Below are positions 8,845 through 16,929 of a stretch of 64,000 nt of DNA, in pieces. Below the pieces are notes generated by a model. The model worked only from the letters and a program-made list of their open reading frames with translations. It did not search any database and was not told the origin of the DNA. Source of the stretch: Cognataquiflexum aquatile (lineage in GTDB: Bacteria; Bacteroidota; Bacteroidia; Cytophagales; Cyclobacteriaceae). Every line of letters starts with the position of its first letter. The first letter of the stretch is position 1. Made by a program: the position numbers and the translations under genes. The stretch covers positions 434,001 to 498,000 of the forward strand of contig NZ_QMIK01000002.1 in NCBI RefSeq assembly GCF_003316845.1. Direction: 5' to 3'.

Positions 8845-9855
8845 ATGAAGCTTTCTTTCTTTGTCCGCGATTTAGTTCTCAAACATACTTTTACCATCGC
8901 CCATCAAAGCCGTGATGTGCAGGATACGATCATCGTCAAGCTGGAAGACGGGGATTTTTATGGTTTGGGAGAGACGACGACCAACCCTTTTTACGGGATG
9001 ACGGCGGAGAATATCTGCAGCAAACTCGAAGAAAGCAGAAGCATTGTTGAGAATGGCAATTGGTCTTCACCAGAAGAACTTTGGGAGATGGGCAAAGGCG
9101 TTTTTAAAGACAATCCATTCGCTCAATGTGCTTTGGACTTGGCCGCTTGGGATATTTTTACCAAGAAAAAAGGAAAGAAACTCTACGAGTATTTGGGTTT
9201 GGATCCTCAAAATATTCCCCTGACCAATTTCACCATCGGGATTGATTCCCTTGAAAAAATGGTAGCTAAGATGAAAGAAGTCGATTGGCCGCTGTATAAG
9301 ATCAAACTTGGAACAGGTAATGACCTTGAAATCATCCGTGAACTGAGGAAGCATACCAATTCAAAATTCAGGATTGACGCCAACTGCGCTTGGACTGCAC
9401 AGCAGGCGATTGCTTATTCGGAAGAACTCGCCCGACTCGGTGTAGAATTTATGGAGCAGCCTTTGGCAAAAGATGACCTCGAAGGAATGAAGGAAGTTTT
9501 CAAATATTCCAAACTGCCTGTGATGGCGGATGAAAGCTGCATCGTCGAATCAGACGTCAAAAAATGCCATGGACTTTTTCACGGGATCAACGTGAAGTTG
9601 GTAAAGGCAGGAGGAATCACACCTGCCTTGAGTATGATCCGGGAGGCCAAGTCATTGGGCATGAAAACAATGGTCGGCTGTATGACCGAATCATCGATTG
9701 GCATCACGGCCATCGCCCATATTGCACCATTGTTGGATTATGTGGATATGGACGGCGCAATGTTGCTCGCAGAGGACATTGCTAAAGGCGTGGTCATTAC
9801 TCCCGATAGCGTGACTTTTCCTGCGGGAAATGGAATCGGAGCGGAGTTGGATTAG
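8845..9855 (+). CDS. L-Ala-D/L-Glu-type dipeptide epimerase (enolase superfamily)
   Basis: A 336-residue muconate-lactonizing-enzyme subgroup protein that inverts the alpha carbon of the second residue of a dipeptide. The acid/base lysines are in Lys152-Ile-Lys154, Mg ligands are Asp178 (DAN), Glu204 (EQP) and Asp229 (DES), and the opposing lysine is Lys254 in LVKAGG. The late GCMTESSIG loop is typical of Ala-Glu epimerases in murein-peptide recycling. It has M14 carboxypeptidase and M19 dipeptidase genes nearby, which fits release, epimerisation and hydrolysis of murein dipeptides. Dipeptide specificity is not certain from sequence. Confidence 0.9.
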   Translation: MKLSFFVRDLVLKHTFTIAHQSRDVQDTIIVKLEDGDFYGLGETTTNPFYGMTAENICSKLEESRSIVENGNWSSPEELWEMGKGVFKDNPFAQCALDLAAWDIFTKKKGKKLYEYLGLDPQNIPLTNFTIGIDSLEKMVAKMKEVDWPLYKIKLGTGNDLEIIRELRKHTNSKFRIDANCAWTAQQAIAYSEELARLGVEFMEQPLAKDDLEGMKEVFKYSKLPVMADESCIVESDVKKCHGLFHGINVKLVKAGGITPALSMIREAKSLGMKTMVGCMTESSIGITAIAHIAPLLDYVDMDGAMLLAEDIAKGVVITPDSVTFPAGNGIGAELD

Positions 9856-9998
9856 AAATTTTGGATTCAGAGTGGTTCAGACCTTTCGCCACAAAGTGTT
9901 TTATTCCTTTTGATCGATTAATCCGTTGATAAGAGAAATTCTTATCGATTTAAACTGAGTTTAATCGTAAGTCCATTTTAAATTTCAAAATCATTAAC

Positions 9999-11486
9999 TT
10001 AAAACATCTGCAGTTTATTCCAATATGGTTGTAAGAGACAATTATTGAAATTATAATCTTTGGATATTTCTATTTTTACCAATGATTTTTCATGATGGGC
10101 AAAAACCTGTATTTGGTCTTCCAAGACATTTAATTGGAGAGGTTTAATTACCCCTTCAATTGTTCTTTCTTTATTTTCCTCCCACCAATTCCAGGAACCA
10201 CTTTTGGAAGATCTGAGAACCAAAAAATCGTAATACCCCCAAAACCCATCTGATAGCACATGAATATCCCCAGTAGAATCCATCTCGACATCTTTGATCC
10301 CTCCCATTGCAATTTTTTGTTGATTAGGAAATTCGAGTGGGCCCTTCATCGGAAATTCTCCAATTTTTTCTTTGGAAATGATAGTGTTCCCTTCTTTATC
10401 CAACAAATCATAAAACCAATAAGAAATCTCAACAATCGAGTTGTACTCAGAGTAGGCAAAGCCTAGAATATCTTCATCAGATTCAAAGTAGTTGCGTGTC
10501 ACATTATCAGGCCATTGTCGTATTAAGGTTTTCTGGCCATCTTTATCTATTTTGAACAAATTGGGGATTTCCATTCCCAAAGCTCCAGTACAGAACACAG
10601 TACCATTCGTGAAAATCTTTTCAATCACAAACCCATGGTCTGCATTGAGTTTCCAAATCAATTGTCCTTCTGGGTCATATTTGATGAAATTATTTTCAGG
10701 AGGATTTCCCGTTTGATCAAAAAAGGAAAAATAAAAATCACCTTCAGGACCAAGCCCAAAAGAACCAACTTTCTTGTTTGTCGGAATATTAATTTCTTTA
10801 ATCACATTCCCATCCAAGTCCAGGATTATTAGATTGGCATACCTTGCCCCCCCCACTTTAATCGCCTGTCCTGCCAGATATATCAATTGATCTTTGATCT
10901 TCAAAAACTCCGCATTACCCGTTCCCCAGGATTTTTTCCATTCCAAGACACCCTTGTTTGAGTATTTTTGCAATTCAAATTCATTGGTATTTTCATCTCC
11001 TCCATGTTGTTTGGAAGACATTAAAACTGAACCATCATCCAAAAATTTATATGGTCTTCCTTCGTCTTCATTATAAAATCCAAAAGGGGTTCTCGTAATA
11101 GAGCTTTTTAATTTTGATGGTGTATTGGCTTTTTCAATATCTAAATGGACTGTATTAGGACTGATAATTGACTTTGATTTATAGCTACCTAAAATGGGAA
11201 TTATTGTTGCATCAGGTTTGATTTCCGGAGTAGCAGCAGTAAATATCCCCTCTGAATTAATTGAGCCTAATAGAGGGTCTATTGGATCAAAAGAAATTTG
11301 AGAAATAGGAATTTCAAGCTTTTGGGAAAGAGAGAAAGCCCTTATCTGAGTACTTTGACCGGCACAAATAGATTGGCGATCCGCAAAAAGGTAAATATCT
11401 TGGTCAAATCCCCCTAAATCAGGACCCATTTCACTTTCGTCACAGGAAATTAAAGCAATAAGAAAAACAATCAATAACCTTTTCAT
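9999..11486 (-). CDS. Lipoprotein with propeller-like repeats, unknown function
   Basis: A 495-residue protein that begins MKRLLIVFLIALISC; Cys15 is the lipidation site. Residues ~30-110 look like an Ig-type domain (ICAGQSTQIRAFS, then IDPLLGSINSEGIF). The rest contains repeated strands (FELQKYSNKGVLEWKKSW, NFIKYDPEGQLIWKL, MDSTGDIHVLSDGFW) that resemble beta-propeller blades with D-x-x-G turns. No catalytic residues are recognised. It lies between the epimerase and dipeptidase genes but is flanked by AT-rich gaps, so an operon link is weak. I do not recognise a named family. Confidence 0.7.
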   Translation of the reverse strand: MKRLLIVFLIALISCDESEMGPDLGGFDQDIYLFADRQSICAGQSTQIRAFSLSQKLEIPISQISFDPIDPLLGSINSEGIFTAATPEIKPDATIIPILGSYKSKSIISPNTVHLDIEKANTPSKLKSSITRTPFGFYNEDEGRPYKFLDDGSVLMSSKQHGGDENTNEFELQKYSNKGVLEWKKSWGTGNAEFLKIKDQLIYLAGQAIKVGGARYANLIILDLDGNVIKEINIPTNKKVGSFGLGPEGDFYFSFFDQTGNPPENNFIKYDPEGQLIWKLNADHGFVIEKIFTNGTVFCTGALGMEIPNLFKIDKDGQKTLIRQWPDNVTRNYFESDEDILGFAYSEYNSIVEISYWFYDLLDKEGNTIISKEKIGEFPMKGPLEFPNQQKIAMGGIKDVEMDSTGDIHVLSDGFWGYYDFLVLRSSKSGSWNWWEENKERTIEGVIKPLQLNVLEDQIQVFAHHEKSLVKIEISKDYNFNNCLLQPYWNKLQMF

Positions 11487-11862
11487 ATCCTTTTTTTATG
11501 AAATTTCGACAATAAAAAAGCTATTAAATAGAATTAAAATTGATTGTTTTAGGAAAATATCCAAGTTAAGATTTTTATTTTTGCATTTTTTGCAAATTAA
11601 ATATTGAAAGGATAAAGAAATTTGAACTCTTGAAATTTTGATTTTGGTTATTGATAATTTAATACTTTGGTTATCCGAAATCCAACTGTTAGTATTTCAA
11701 ATAACCATATAGGTTTTCCTTCATATTCATTCTCTTACAACAAATCCTTAAAAAACCGGTGTCGCCAGTGACTTCACTGACGTCCTCCTCAATTCAACTT
11801 AAAACGAAATTGAATGAGGACACTCACTTTGGCTTAGAATCAATACTAAATCTGTTGGTATT
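11487..11862. other. AT-rich intergenic stretch with hairpins
   Basis: No gene is seen. The left half is very AT-rich. The right part (11755-11845) has nested inverted repeats, including GTCCTC..GAGGAC and CAGTGA..TCACTG. It shares words with the SIMPL terminator region (GTGTCGCCA, CACTTTGGC). It lies at the 3' side of the dipeptidase gene. Confidence 0.6.
11757..11845 (-). terminator. Possible terminator or hairpin element after the dipeptidase gene
   Basis: On the minus strand it ends GTCAGTGAAGTCACTG, GGCGACACCGG, then six T. The inverted repeats are imperfect and longer than a simple terminator, as if one had expanded. Confidence 0.4.
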
Positions 11863-12849
11863 TTAAAGAAAGGTTTTAAAAAACCGCTGACAGTTTTTGT
11901 AGGCTAATTTTTCCAATTGTGATGGAGGAAGAAGATCCGACAATTCATCCAAAAAGGAAGGATATTTGGAGGCGTCCTCGACCAAAGGGAAATAAAATGG
12001 ATGGCGCTTTTTGTCAGGGAAATCCTTGGTATAGAAGAAATCTGCACCGAAACAGAGACAATCTTCCCCGCCGATTTCGATTCCGTGAAGGATATGGTCG
12101 ATGATCGTTTCAGGATTTTTATCATCCAAAAATGCCCTCAGGAAGTTGATGCCGATGATTCCTTTCCTCCTGATTACCTCTTGGGCAAATTCATCCGTAA
12201 GGTTCCTCTTATGTTTCCAAATGCTCCGCATATTGGAATGGCTTGCGATGACAGGGATATGAAGTTTGTTGGTATCGATGTGCTTCAGGATTCCTTCCGC
12301 CAATAAATCAGAAGTATGCGACAGGTCAATGGCGATGTTCCTGCCTGAGATATAATCCAAAATCTTCTTTCCGTCATCTTTCAGGCCGATGCCTTCGGTG
12401 TAATTGCCGCCGCCAAACCTGTTTTCGGTATGGTGGGTAAGGCTGATGTAGACAATTTTAGAAGTCAGCTTGATCAGGTTTTCCAATTGGTCAAAAGCTG
12501 CCGCAATCGGTGCTTTTTCATCTGCCAATCCTGCAGCATTTTCAACCGCTGCGATCAGACCGATCTTACTGTCCAAATCCATGCTTTCCAAAAAACCTTT
12601 GTCCACCTGAGAAACGTCCTTTGCGTAATCCCTGAGCAGCATCCTGTACTTTTCTGCTTGGCGGGTGGCGGATTCCATGCTTCCCGCAGCGACATCTGTG
12701 TAGATGGCACAGACCTGCATTTTGACATTACCTTTTTTCAATAAAGGCAGCGCACAGGCAATGTCGCTGGATTTGTCAGGGGCGGCATTTGGGATTTTGG
12801 CCAGGTAAGATAGGATGTCGCAATGGGTATCGATGATGGGAAGATTCAT
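11863..12849 (-). CDS. M19 membrane-dipeptidase (renal dipeptidase) family enzyme
   Basis: A 328-residue zinc dipeptidase that hydrolyses dipeptides, including ones with a D-residue. The amidohydrolase-type metal motif is DTHCD with His9 and Asp11. Further conserved pieces are AAVENAAG (bridging Glu), LTHHTENRF, IDLSHTSD and IASHSNMRS. It has no signal peptide, so it should be cytoplasmic. With the epimerase and M14 carboxypeptidase nearby it could complete degradation of murein-derived dipeptides. It is transcribed leftwards as a single gene, followed by a hairpin-rich gap. Confidence 0.92.
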   Translation of the reverse strand: MNLPIIDTHCDILSYLAKIPNAAPDKSSDIACALPLLKKGNVKMQVCAIYTDVAAGSMESATRQAEKYRMLLRDYAKDVSQVDKGFLESMDLDSKIGLIAAVENAAGLADEKAPIAAAFDQLENLIKLTSKIVYISLTHHTENRFGGGNYTEGIGLKDDGKKILDYISGRNIAIDLSHTSDLLAEGILKHIDTNKLHIPVIASHSNMRSIWKHKRNLTDEFAQEVIRRKGIIGINFLRAFLDDKNPETIIDHILHGIEIGGEDCLCFGADFFYTKDFPDKKRHPFYFPLVEDASKYPSFLDELSDLLPPSQLEKLAYKNCQRFFKTFL

Positions 12850-12973
12850 AAATCAGAAGGATTGAGCCTCAAAGTAAGGCATAAAATGAGAGTTTTTTTA
12901 TACTTTTAAAATTCATTGCAGATGAAAACCTAAGTCAGTCATCTGTTGTTTTTTTCTTTAAACCAATAAAAAA

Positions 12974-13486
12974 ATGTCCATTTCCAAACCTATCAATTTT
13001 CAAAAGTGGATCGAAGAAAACCGTCACCTGCTCAAGCCCCCTATCGGAAATCAGGTCATCTATCAGGGCAATGATGATTTTATCGTCATGGTCGTCGGCG
13101 GACCCAATTCGAGGAAAGACTTCCACTATGATGCGGGCGAGGAATTTTTTTATCAGATCGAAGGGGATATCACCTTGAAGGTTGTCGATGAAGGCGAGGT
13201 AAAAGAGGTGCAGATCAAAGAAGGTGAAATGTTCCTCCTTCCGGCTAGAATGCCCCATTCACCAAGAAGACCTGCGAATACGATCGGGTTGGTTTTTGAG
13301 CGGTACCGAAGAGCGGGAGAGAAAGATGGATTTATCTGGCACTGTGAAAACTGCGGCAACAAGCTCTATGAGGAATATGCCGAAATCACCGATATCGTCA
13401 ACCAACTTCCTCCGATCATGGAGCGGTTTTGGAATAATCCCGAGCAAACCAAGTGCAAAAAATGTGGAACGGTGATGCAGAAGTGA
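12974..13486 (+). CDS. nbaC: 3-hydroxyanthranilate 3,4-dioxygenase
   Basis: Opens the ring of 3-hydroxyanthranilate to give the precursor of quinolinate, in the kynurenine route to NAD or in tryptophan/nitrobenzoate breakdown. It has 170 residues in a cupin fold. Iron ligands fall at His51, Glu57 and His95, the numbering known for the bacterial enzyme, in FHYDAGEE and MPHSPRRP. Two C-x2-C pairs at the C-terminus (Cys124/Cys127 and Cys161/Cys164) form the second, rubredoxin-like metal site. No kynA, kynU or kmo homologue is in this window, so the rest of the pathway must be elsewhere or absent. Confidence 0.95.
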   Translation: MSISKPINFQKWIEENRHLLKPPIGNQVIYQGNDDFIVMVVGGPNSRKDFHYDAGEEFFYQIEGDITLKVVDEGEVKEVQIKEGEMFLLPARMPHSPRRPANTIGLVFERYRRAGEKDGFIWHCENCGNKLYEEYAEITDIVNQLPPIMERFWNNPEQTKCKKCGTVMQK

Positions 13487-13552
13487 GTGAGAACACGGGG
13501 CTTTTTTTTAAGCGTTTATTGACACTACTCCTTCACTTTAGCGTGGTTTATT

Positions 13553-14068
13553 ATGTCGTTTTCTGACCAAATCCATTTCCCGTTGTTATTTTATTTCATG
13601 AAAGGCCTCCTTTTGATCTTTATTGGATGGTCATTAAAAACATCTGAAAGATCAATTTATACGATTCCACTTTGGCTTTTTTTATTTTCGGAATCTTACC
13701 TTTTGGTTAGACTTCAAATACTTGGAAGTTGGAAACCGATATTTTCAATAATTGGGTTTTTAGCTGAGCTGTTTGTCGCAGTGATATTTATTTACGAGGG
13801 ATTTAAAAGTAAAAAGCCGGAAAAAGATAGGCTGTTTCTGTTTGCGGTAGCATTACTTATTTTCCTCAGGTTTATTTTTATCGGGTTGTTTTTTCAGGAA
13901 ATGGAAGCAGGAATGAATTACTTTCTTGTGTCAAACATAATGCTTTCGTTTTGCTGTATTGCTTTTATCGGAATTCCCAATGAGAAAGAGAATTTTGGAA
14001 TTCAGTCTAAAATATGCGTTATTGTTTTGGTCAATTCAATGATCGGCTTTTTCAACCTAATTGTTTGA
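13553..14068 (+). CDS. Hypothetical multi-pass membrane protein
   Basis: A 171-residue very hydrophobic protein. I count about five membrane segments, for example FMKGLLLIFIGW, IPLWLFLFSESYLLV, IIGFLAELFVAVIFIY, FAVALLIFLRFIFIGLFF and ICVIVLVNSMIGFF. Loops are short, with a charged KSKKPEKDR after segment three. No conserved polar or catalytic motif is visible and I do not recognise a family. It lies 66 bp after the dioxygenase gene in the same direction but is probably separate. Confidence 0.6.
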   Translation: MSFSDQIHFPLLFYFMKGLLLIFIGWSLKTSERSIYTIPLWLFLFSESYLLVRLQILGSWKPIFSIIGFLAELFVAVIFIYEGFKSKKPEKDRLFLFAVALLIFLRFIFIGLFFQEMEAGMNYFLVSNIMLSFCCIAFIGIPNEKENFGIQSKICVIVLVNSMIGFFNLIV

Positions 14069-14130
14069 TTGGGGCATTTTTCCCGACTTTTCTATTCAGG
14101 AAATCCATAAATTAGTTTGATGACGAGAAA

Positions 14131-15477
14131 TCAAAAAGTTTCGCCGATCGCAAAATAGAATCCCCTAGAACCGTTTTGTCCAAAAGCCATATCCACGGCT
14201 AGATTCAGCCTTCCGGTTTTATTTAACATCACTCTTGCACCAAATCCTCCGGCCGGTTTTGTCGCTTCAAATAAATTAAGCTTGGGAGCGTCAATGTCAA
14301 ATACCTGAAGTGCATTTCTGGAGGTAGAGGTGATACTTCCAAACAAAACCCCGCCAATCAGCCCATTTCTTGTAACAGGAAACCTATATTCTCCCTCTGC
14401 CGATACCCAATTTGGGCCTCTAAACCTTCCTGCAACATATCCTCTACCCATCCGATTCCTCATGTCACTTGCATTGAATGGCAAGTGCATGTAAGGAACT
14501 TCGCCCGACAAAATGAAATGTCCGATGCCCCAAAATCCAAGAATGTGCCGTGGCCTATTGGGGGACAAGGTTTTGAACAGACGGGTTTCCAGATACAACT
14601 GATCAAAATTCGTACTTGAGGCAAGAAATCTTGAATTGACACGGTAGGAAACCTGCAAAAATTTTCCTGAATAGGTATTGACAGTATGGTCCCTACTATC
14701 GAGGACAAAGTTGACACTAGTGCCGGAGGTTTTATATCCTGTGGGGTCGATTCCGTAAACCCATGAATACCCGTAGTGACTTGTAATGACCGGTTCTGGG
14801 GCCTCCAAATCAAGCAGGAGATCTTTGATATTGATATGCGCGTCGAGGTGATAACCGATCCCTGCGTATATTTTTTTGCCGATGGATCTTAAGGCCGTAT
14901 AATGAAACCTGAGCTGATTGAATTCCAAAGGCTGAGATCCTTCAATTCCACTCGTCACAAATTCTCCAATATTCCAGGCATCCTGTACCGGTTGGTTGTT
15001 GTCGCTTCCCAAGCCATAGGTGTTCTCCGTAAACTTGGCATATTTGATATCGACGAGCATTTCCCATTTGTTCTCATTGGTCATGATGGTCCCCCGGATA
15101 TTGGCAATGACCTGGTTTTTGGTGGTGAGAGAAACCGAGCTGGTGATGTTGGAAACATTGGTGGTCTTGGGATCCCCCAAATACATGGCTCCTGTGAATC
15201 CTACTCCGTAAAAGAATCCCAATAATGGATTGGACCCAATAGTCGGGACCAAAAAGTACATCAGTTTTCCTTTTTGGGGCATCCCGGATGCTGCATCTTT
15301 TGCGGCTTTATTTCTCCTGATGACTTGGATCAGATCGGTGGAGTCCATATAATTCAACACGTTGGGCTGAGTCCGGTTGACTTGGGCTGAAACATAATTG
15401 TTGTCAAGGAAACACCCTAAAAGCATTACAGAACCTAACAGAAAAGTTAAACGGGTTTTGAATTTGATTATACGCAT
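14131..15477 (-). CDS. BamA/TamA-type (Omp85) outer-membrane barrel protein without POTRA domains
   Basis: A 448-residue protein. It has a signal peptide with a possible lipobox (MLLG-Cys22), then only a short linker before a 16-strand-like barrel. Marks of the Omp85/D15 domain are the GRGYVAGRFRG motif, WVSAEGEYRFPV, and the final GGFGARVMLN...GFYFAIGETF with a terminal aromatic residue. No room is left for POTRA repeats, so it is unlikely to be the essential BamA; it may be a specialised translocator or a surface-assembly barrel. It is transcribed leftwards alone. A second Omp85 protein lies at 57120. Confidence 0.82.
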   Translation of the reverse strand: MRIIKFKTRLTFLLGSVMLLGCFLDNNYVSAQVNRTQPNVLNYMDSTDLIQVIRRNKAAKDAASGMPQKGKLMYFLVPTIGSNPLLGFFYGVGFTGAMYLGDPKTTNVSNITSSVSLTTKNQVIANIRGTIMTNENKWEMLVDIKYAKFTENTYGLGSDNNQPVQDAWNIGEFVTSGIEGSQPLEFNQLRFHYTALRSIGKKIYAGIGYHLDAHINIKDLLLDLEAPEPVITSHYGYSWVYGIDPTGYKTSGTSVNFVLDSRDHTVNTYSGKFLQVSYRVNSRFLASSTNFDQLYLETRLFKTLSPNRPRHILGFWGIGHFILSGEVPYMHLPFNASDMRNRMGRGYVAGRFRGPNWVSAEGEYRFPVTRNGLIGGVLFGSITSTSRNALQVFDIDAPKLNLFEATKPAGGFGARVMLNKTGRLNLAVDMAFGQNGSRGFYFAIGETF

Positions 15478-15645
15478 TTTCGGTTAGGTTATAGAGTAAA
15501 GTTAATGACAAGAATTTGAGAAAAATGAACAGTTCCGTCTAGAATTTTTGATTCAAAACGGGATTTTGTTTAAAATACACTGGTCTATTTAATACTTCTT
15601 GATAGCGAAGTTTCTTATACTATGATTATTGAAATTATAAAGCCC

Positions 15646-16146
15646 TCAAAAATTCAGTTCTCCCTTTTCATTGTCTTTGTATAATATCAGGCTTTTCGGA
15701 CTTTTTTCCAGATAAAAATTAATGATGTTTTGTTGGCTTTCAAAATTGGAGATCAAAACCTCATTTTTGATTCCAACATTTTTTGGTAGAGGAACATTTG
15801 ATGCTTCCAAATAGAACCATGCCGCTTCCTCCTCGATCTCATATCCCAAATAGGATAGTTTTGCTGTTTGACCATTGACCTTGATTTCGTTTTTCTCCAA
15901 AAGGTAAGCTTTTACCATTTTCTCCAGGTCAGCTTTATTTTTTGGATTCAGGAAATCCACTTTGGTGTTGAATTTTTCTCCTAAAGCAATTTCCAGGTCG
16001 TCCCAAAATATCTTTTGGGCAATTTCAAGACTTTGGTTGGTTTGGTTGTAGCGGATTTCGGTCAGACTGATGTAGAAGGGATGAAATAAGACCTTCCATC
16101 CCAAAAAGAACATGAATATGTAATTGAATTGCATTTGGGTCACCAT
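15646..16146 (-). CDS. DUF6702-family protein
   Basis: A 166-residue protein with an N-terminal hydrophobic segment (IFMFFLGWKVLF) followed by the family signature HPFYISLTEIRYN and IAQKIFWDDLEIAL. The middle carries a beta-sandwich-like YLGYEIEEEAAWFYLEA. The family is of unknown function, probably envelope-located, and in Bacteroidota I associate it with HupE-like and M1-peptidase genes, as here. It diverges from the HupE-like gene across 77 bp, so they may share a control region. The start could be the second Met at residue 5. Confidence 0.75.
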   Translation of the reverse strand: MVTQMQFNYIFMFFLGWKVLFHPFYISLTEIRYNQTNQSLEIAQKIFWDDLEIALGEKFNTKVDFLNPKNKADLEKMVKAYLLEKNEIKVNGQTAKLSYLGYEIEEEAAWFYLEASNVPLPKNVGIKNEVLISNFESQQNIINFYLEKSPKSLILYKDNEKGELNF

Positions 16147-16223
16147 ATTTTATTTTCTTTGCAAATTAGACAGAAATCAAATAGTCTTGTGCGCCTTTTG
16201 GGCACAATAATCAAAAAACGCAA

Positions 16224-16805
16224 ATGGGACAGTTTCAGCTGTATTTTCAGTTAGGCATTCAACATATATTGGATTTAAAAGGATTTGACCATATCCTCTT
16301 CGTGGTGGCGCTTTGTGCGATTTACGTGACGAGGGACTGGAAAAAAATCTTGATTTTGGTTACCGCATTCACCATTGGTCACTCGATTACCTTGGCTTTG
16401 GCAACGCTGAAGTTGGTAAAAGTCAATTCTGACTGGATCGAATTTCTGATTCCGGTTACCATTGCGGTGACTGCAGTGAGCAATATTTTCAGCCCAAAAC
16501 CAAGTTCGGGCAGAGGCATTCAGATCAATTATGTCTTTGCGCTTTTCTTTGGCTTGATCCACGGATTGGGTTTTTCCAATTACCTCAGGTCACTTTTGGG
16601 CAAGGAAGCATCGATTTTCCAACCATTACTTGCTTTCAACCTTGGTTTGGAAGTAGGGCAGTTGGTTATCGTGACGATCACGGTGGTAGTTGCCGGATTG
16701 CTTGTAGGCCTCGTTGGCGTAAACAGAAAGGATTGGGCGCTTGTTATCTCTTCCATCGTATTGGGGATGGCTGTCATGATGATGATTGATACCAAGTTTT
16801 GGTAG
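16224..16805 (+). CDS. HupE/UreJ-family membrane protein
   Basis: A 193-residue protein with about six membrane helices. The N-terminal GIQHILDLKGFDHILFVVAL contains the His-x5-Asp-His motif that HupE/UreJ proteins use in nickel or cobalt uptake, and a second His motif (AFTIGHSITLAL) and GLIHGLGFSNYL follow. Proven members transport Ni2+ for hydrogenase or urease, but no such enzyme is in this window and the Bacteroidota branch is uncharacterised as far as I know. It precedes the M1 peptidase gene (zinc enzyme) by 124 bp. A metal-supply role is inference. Confidence 0.85.
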   Translation: MGQFQLYFQLGIQHILDLKGFDHILFVVALCAIYVTRDWKKILILVTAFTIGHSITLALATLKLVKVNSDWIEFLIPVTIAVTAVSNIFSPKPSSGRGIQINYVFALFFGLIHGLGFSNYLRSLLGKEASIFQPLLAFNLGLEVGQLVIVTITVVVAGLLVGLVGVNRKDWALVISSIVLGMAVMMMIDTKFW

Positions 16806-16929
16806 CCAAAATAAAATTTGCCTTTGGTAAAATATTGAATACATCATTTATAAAAAAAGTATTAATTCGAGTTTGGATTAAAATTATACCGATTTCAGAA
16901 TTCACCCGCTTTAGAATAATTACCATAAT

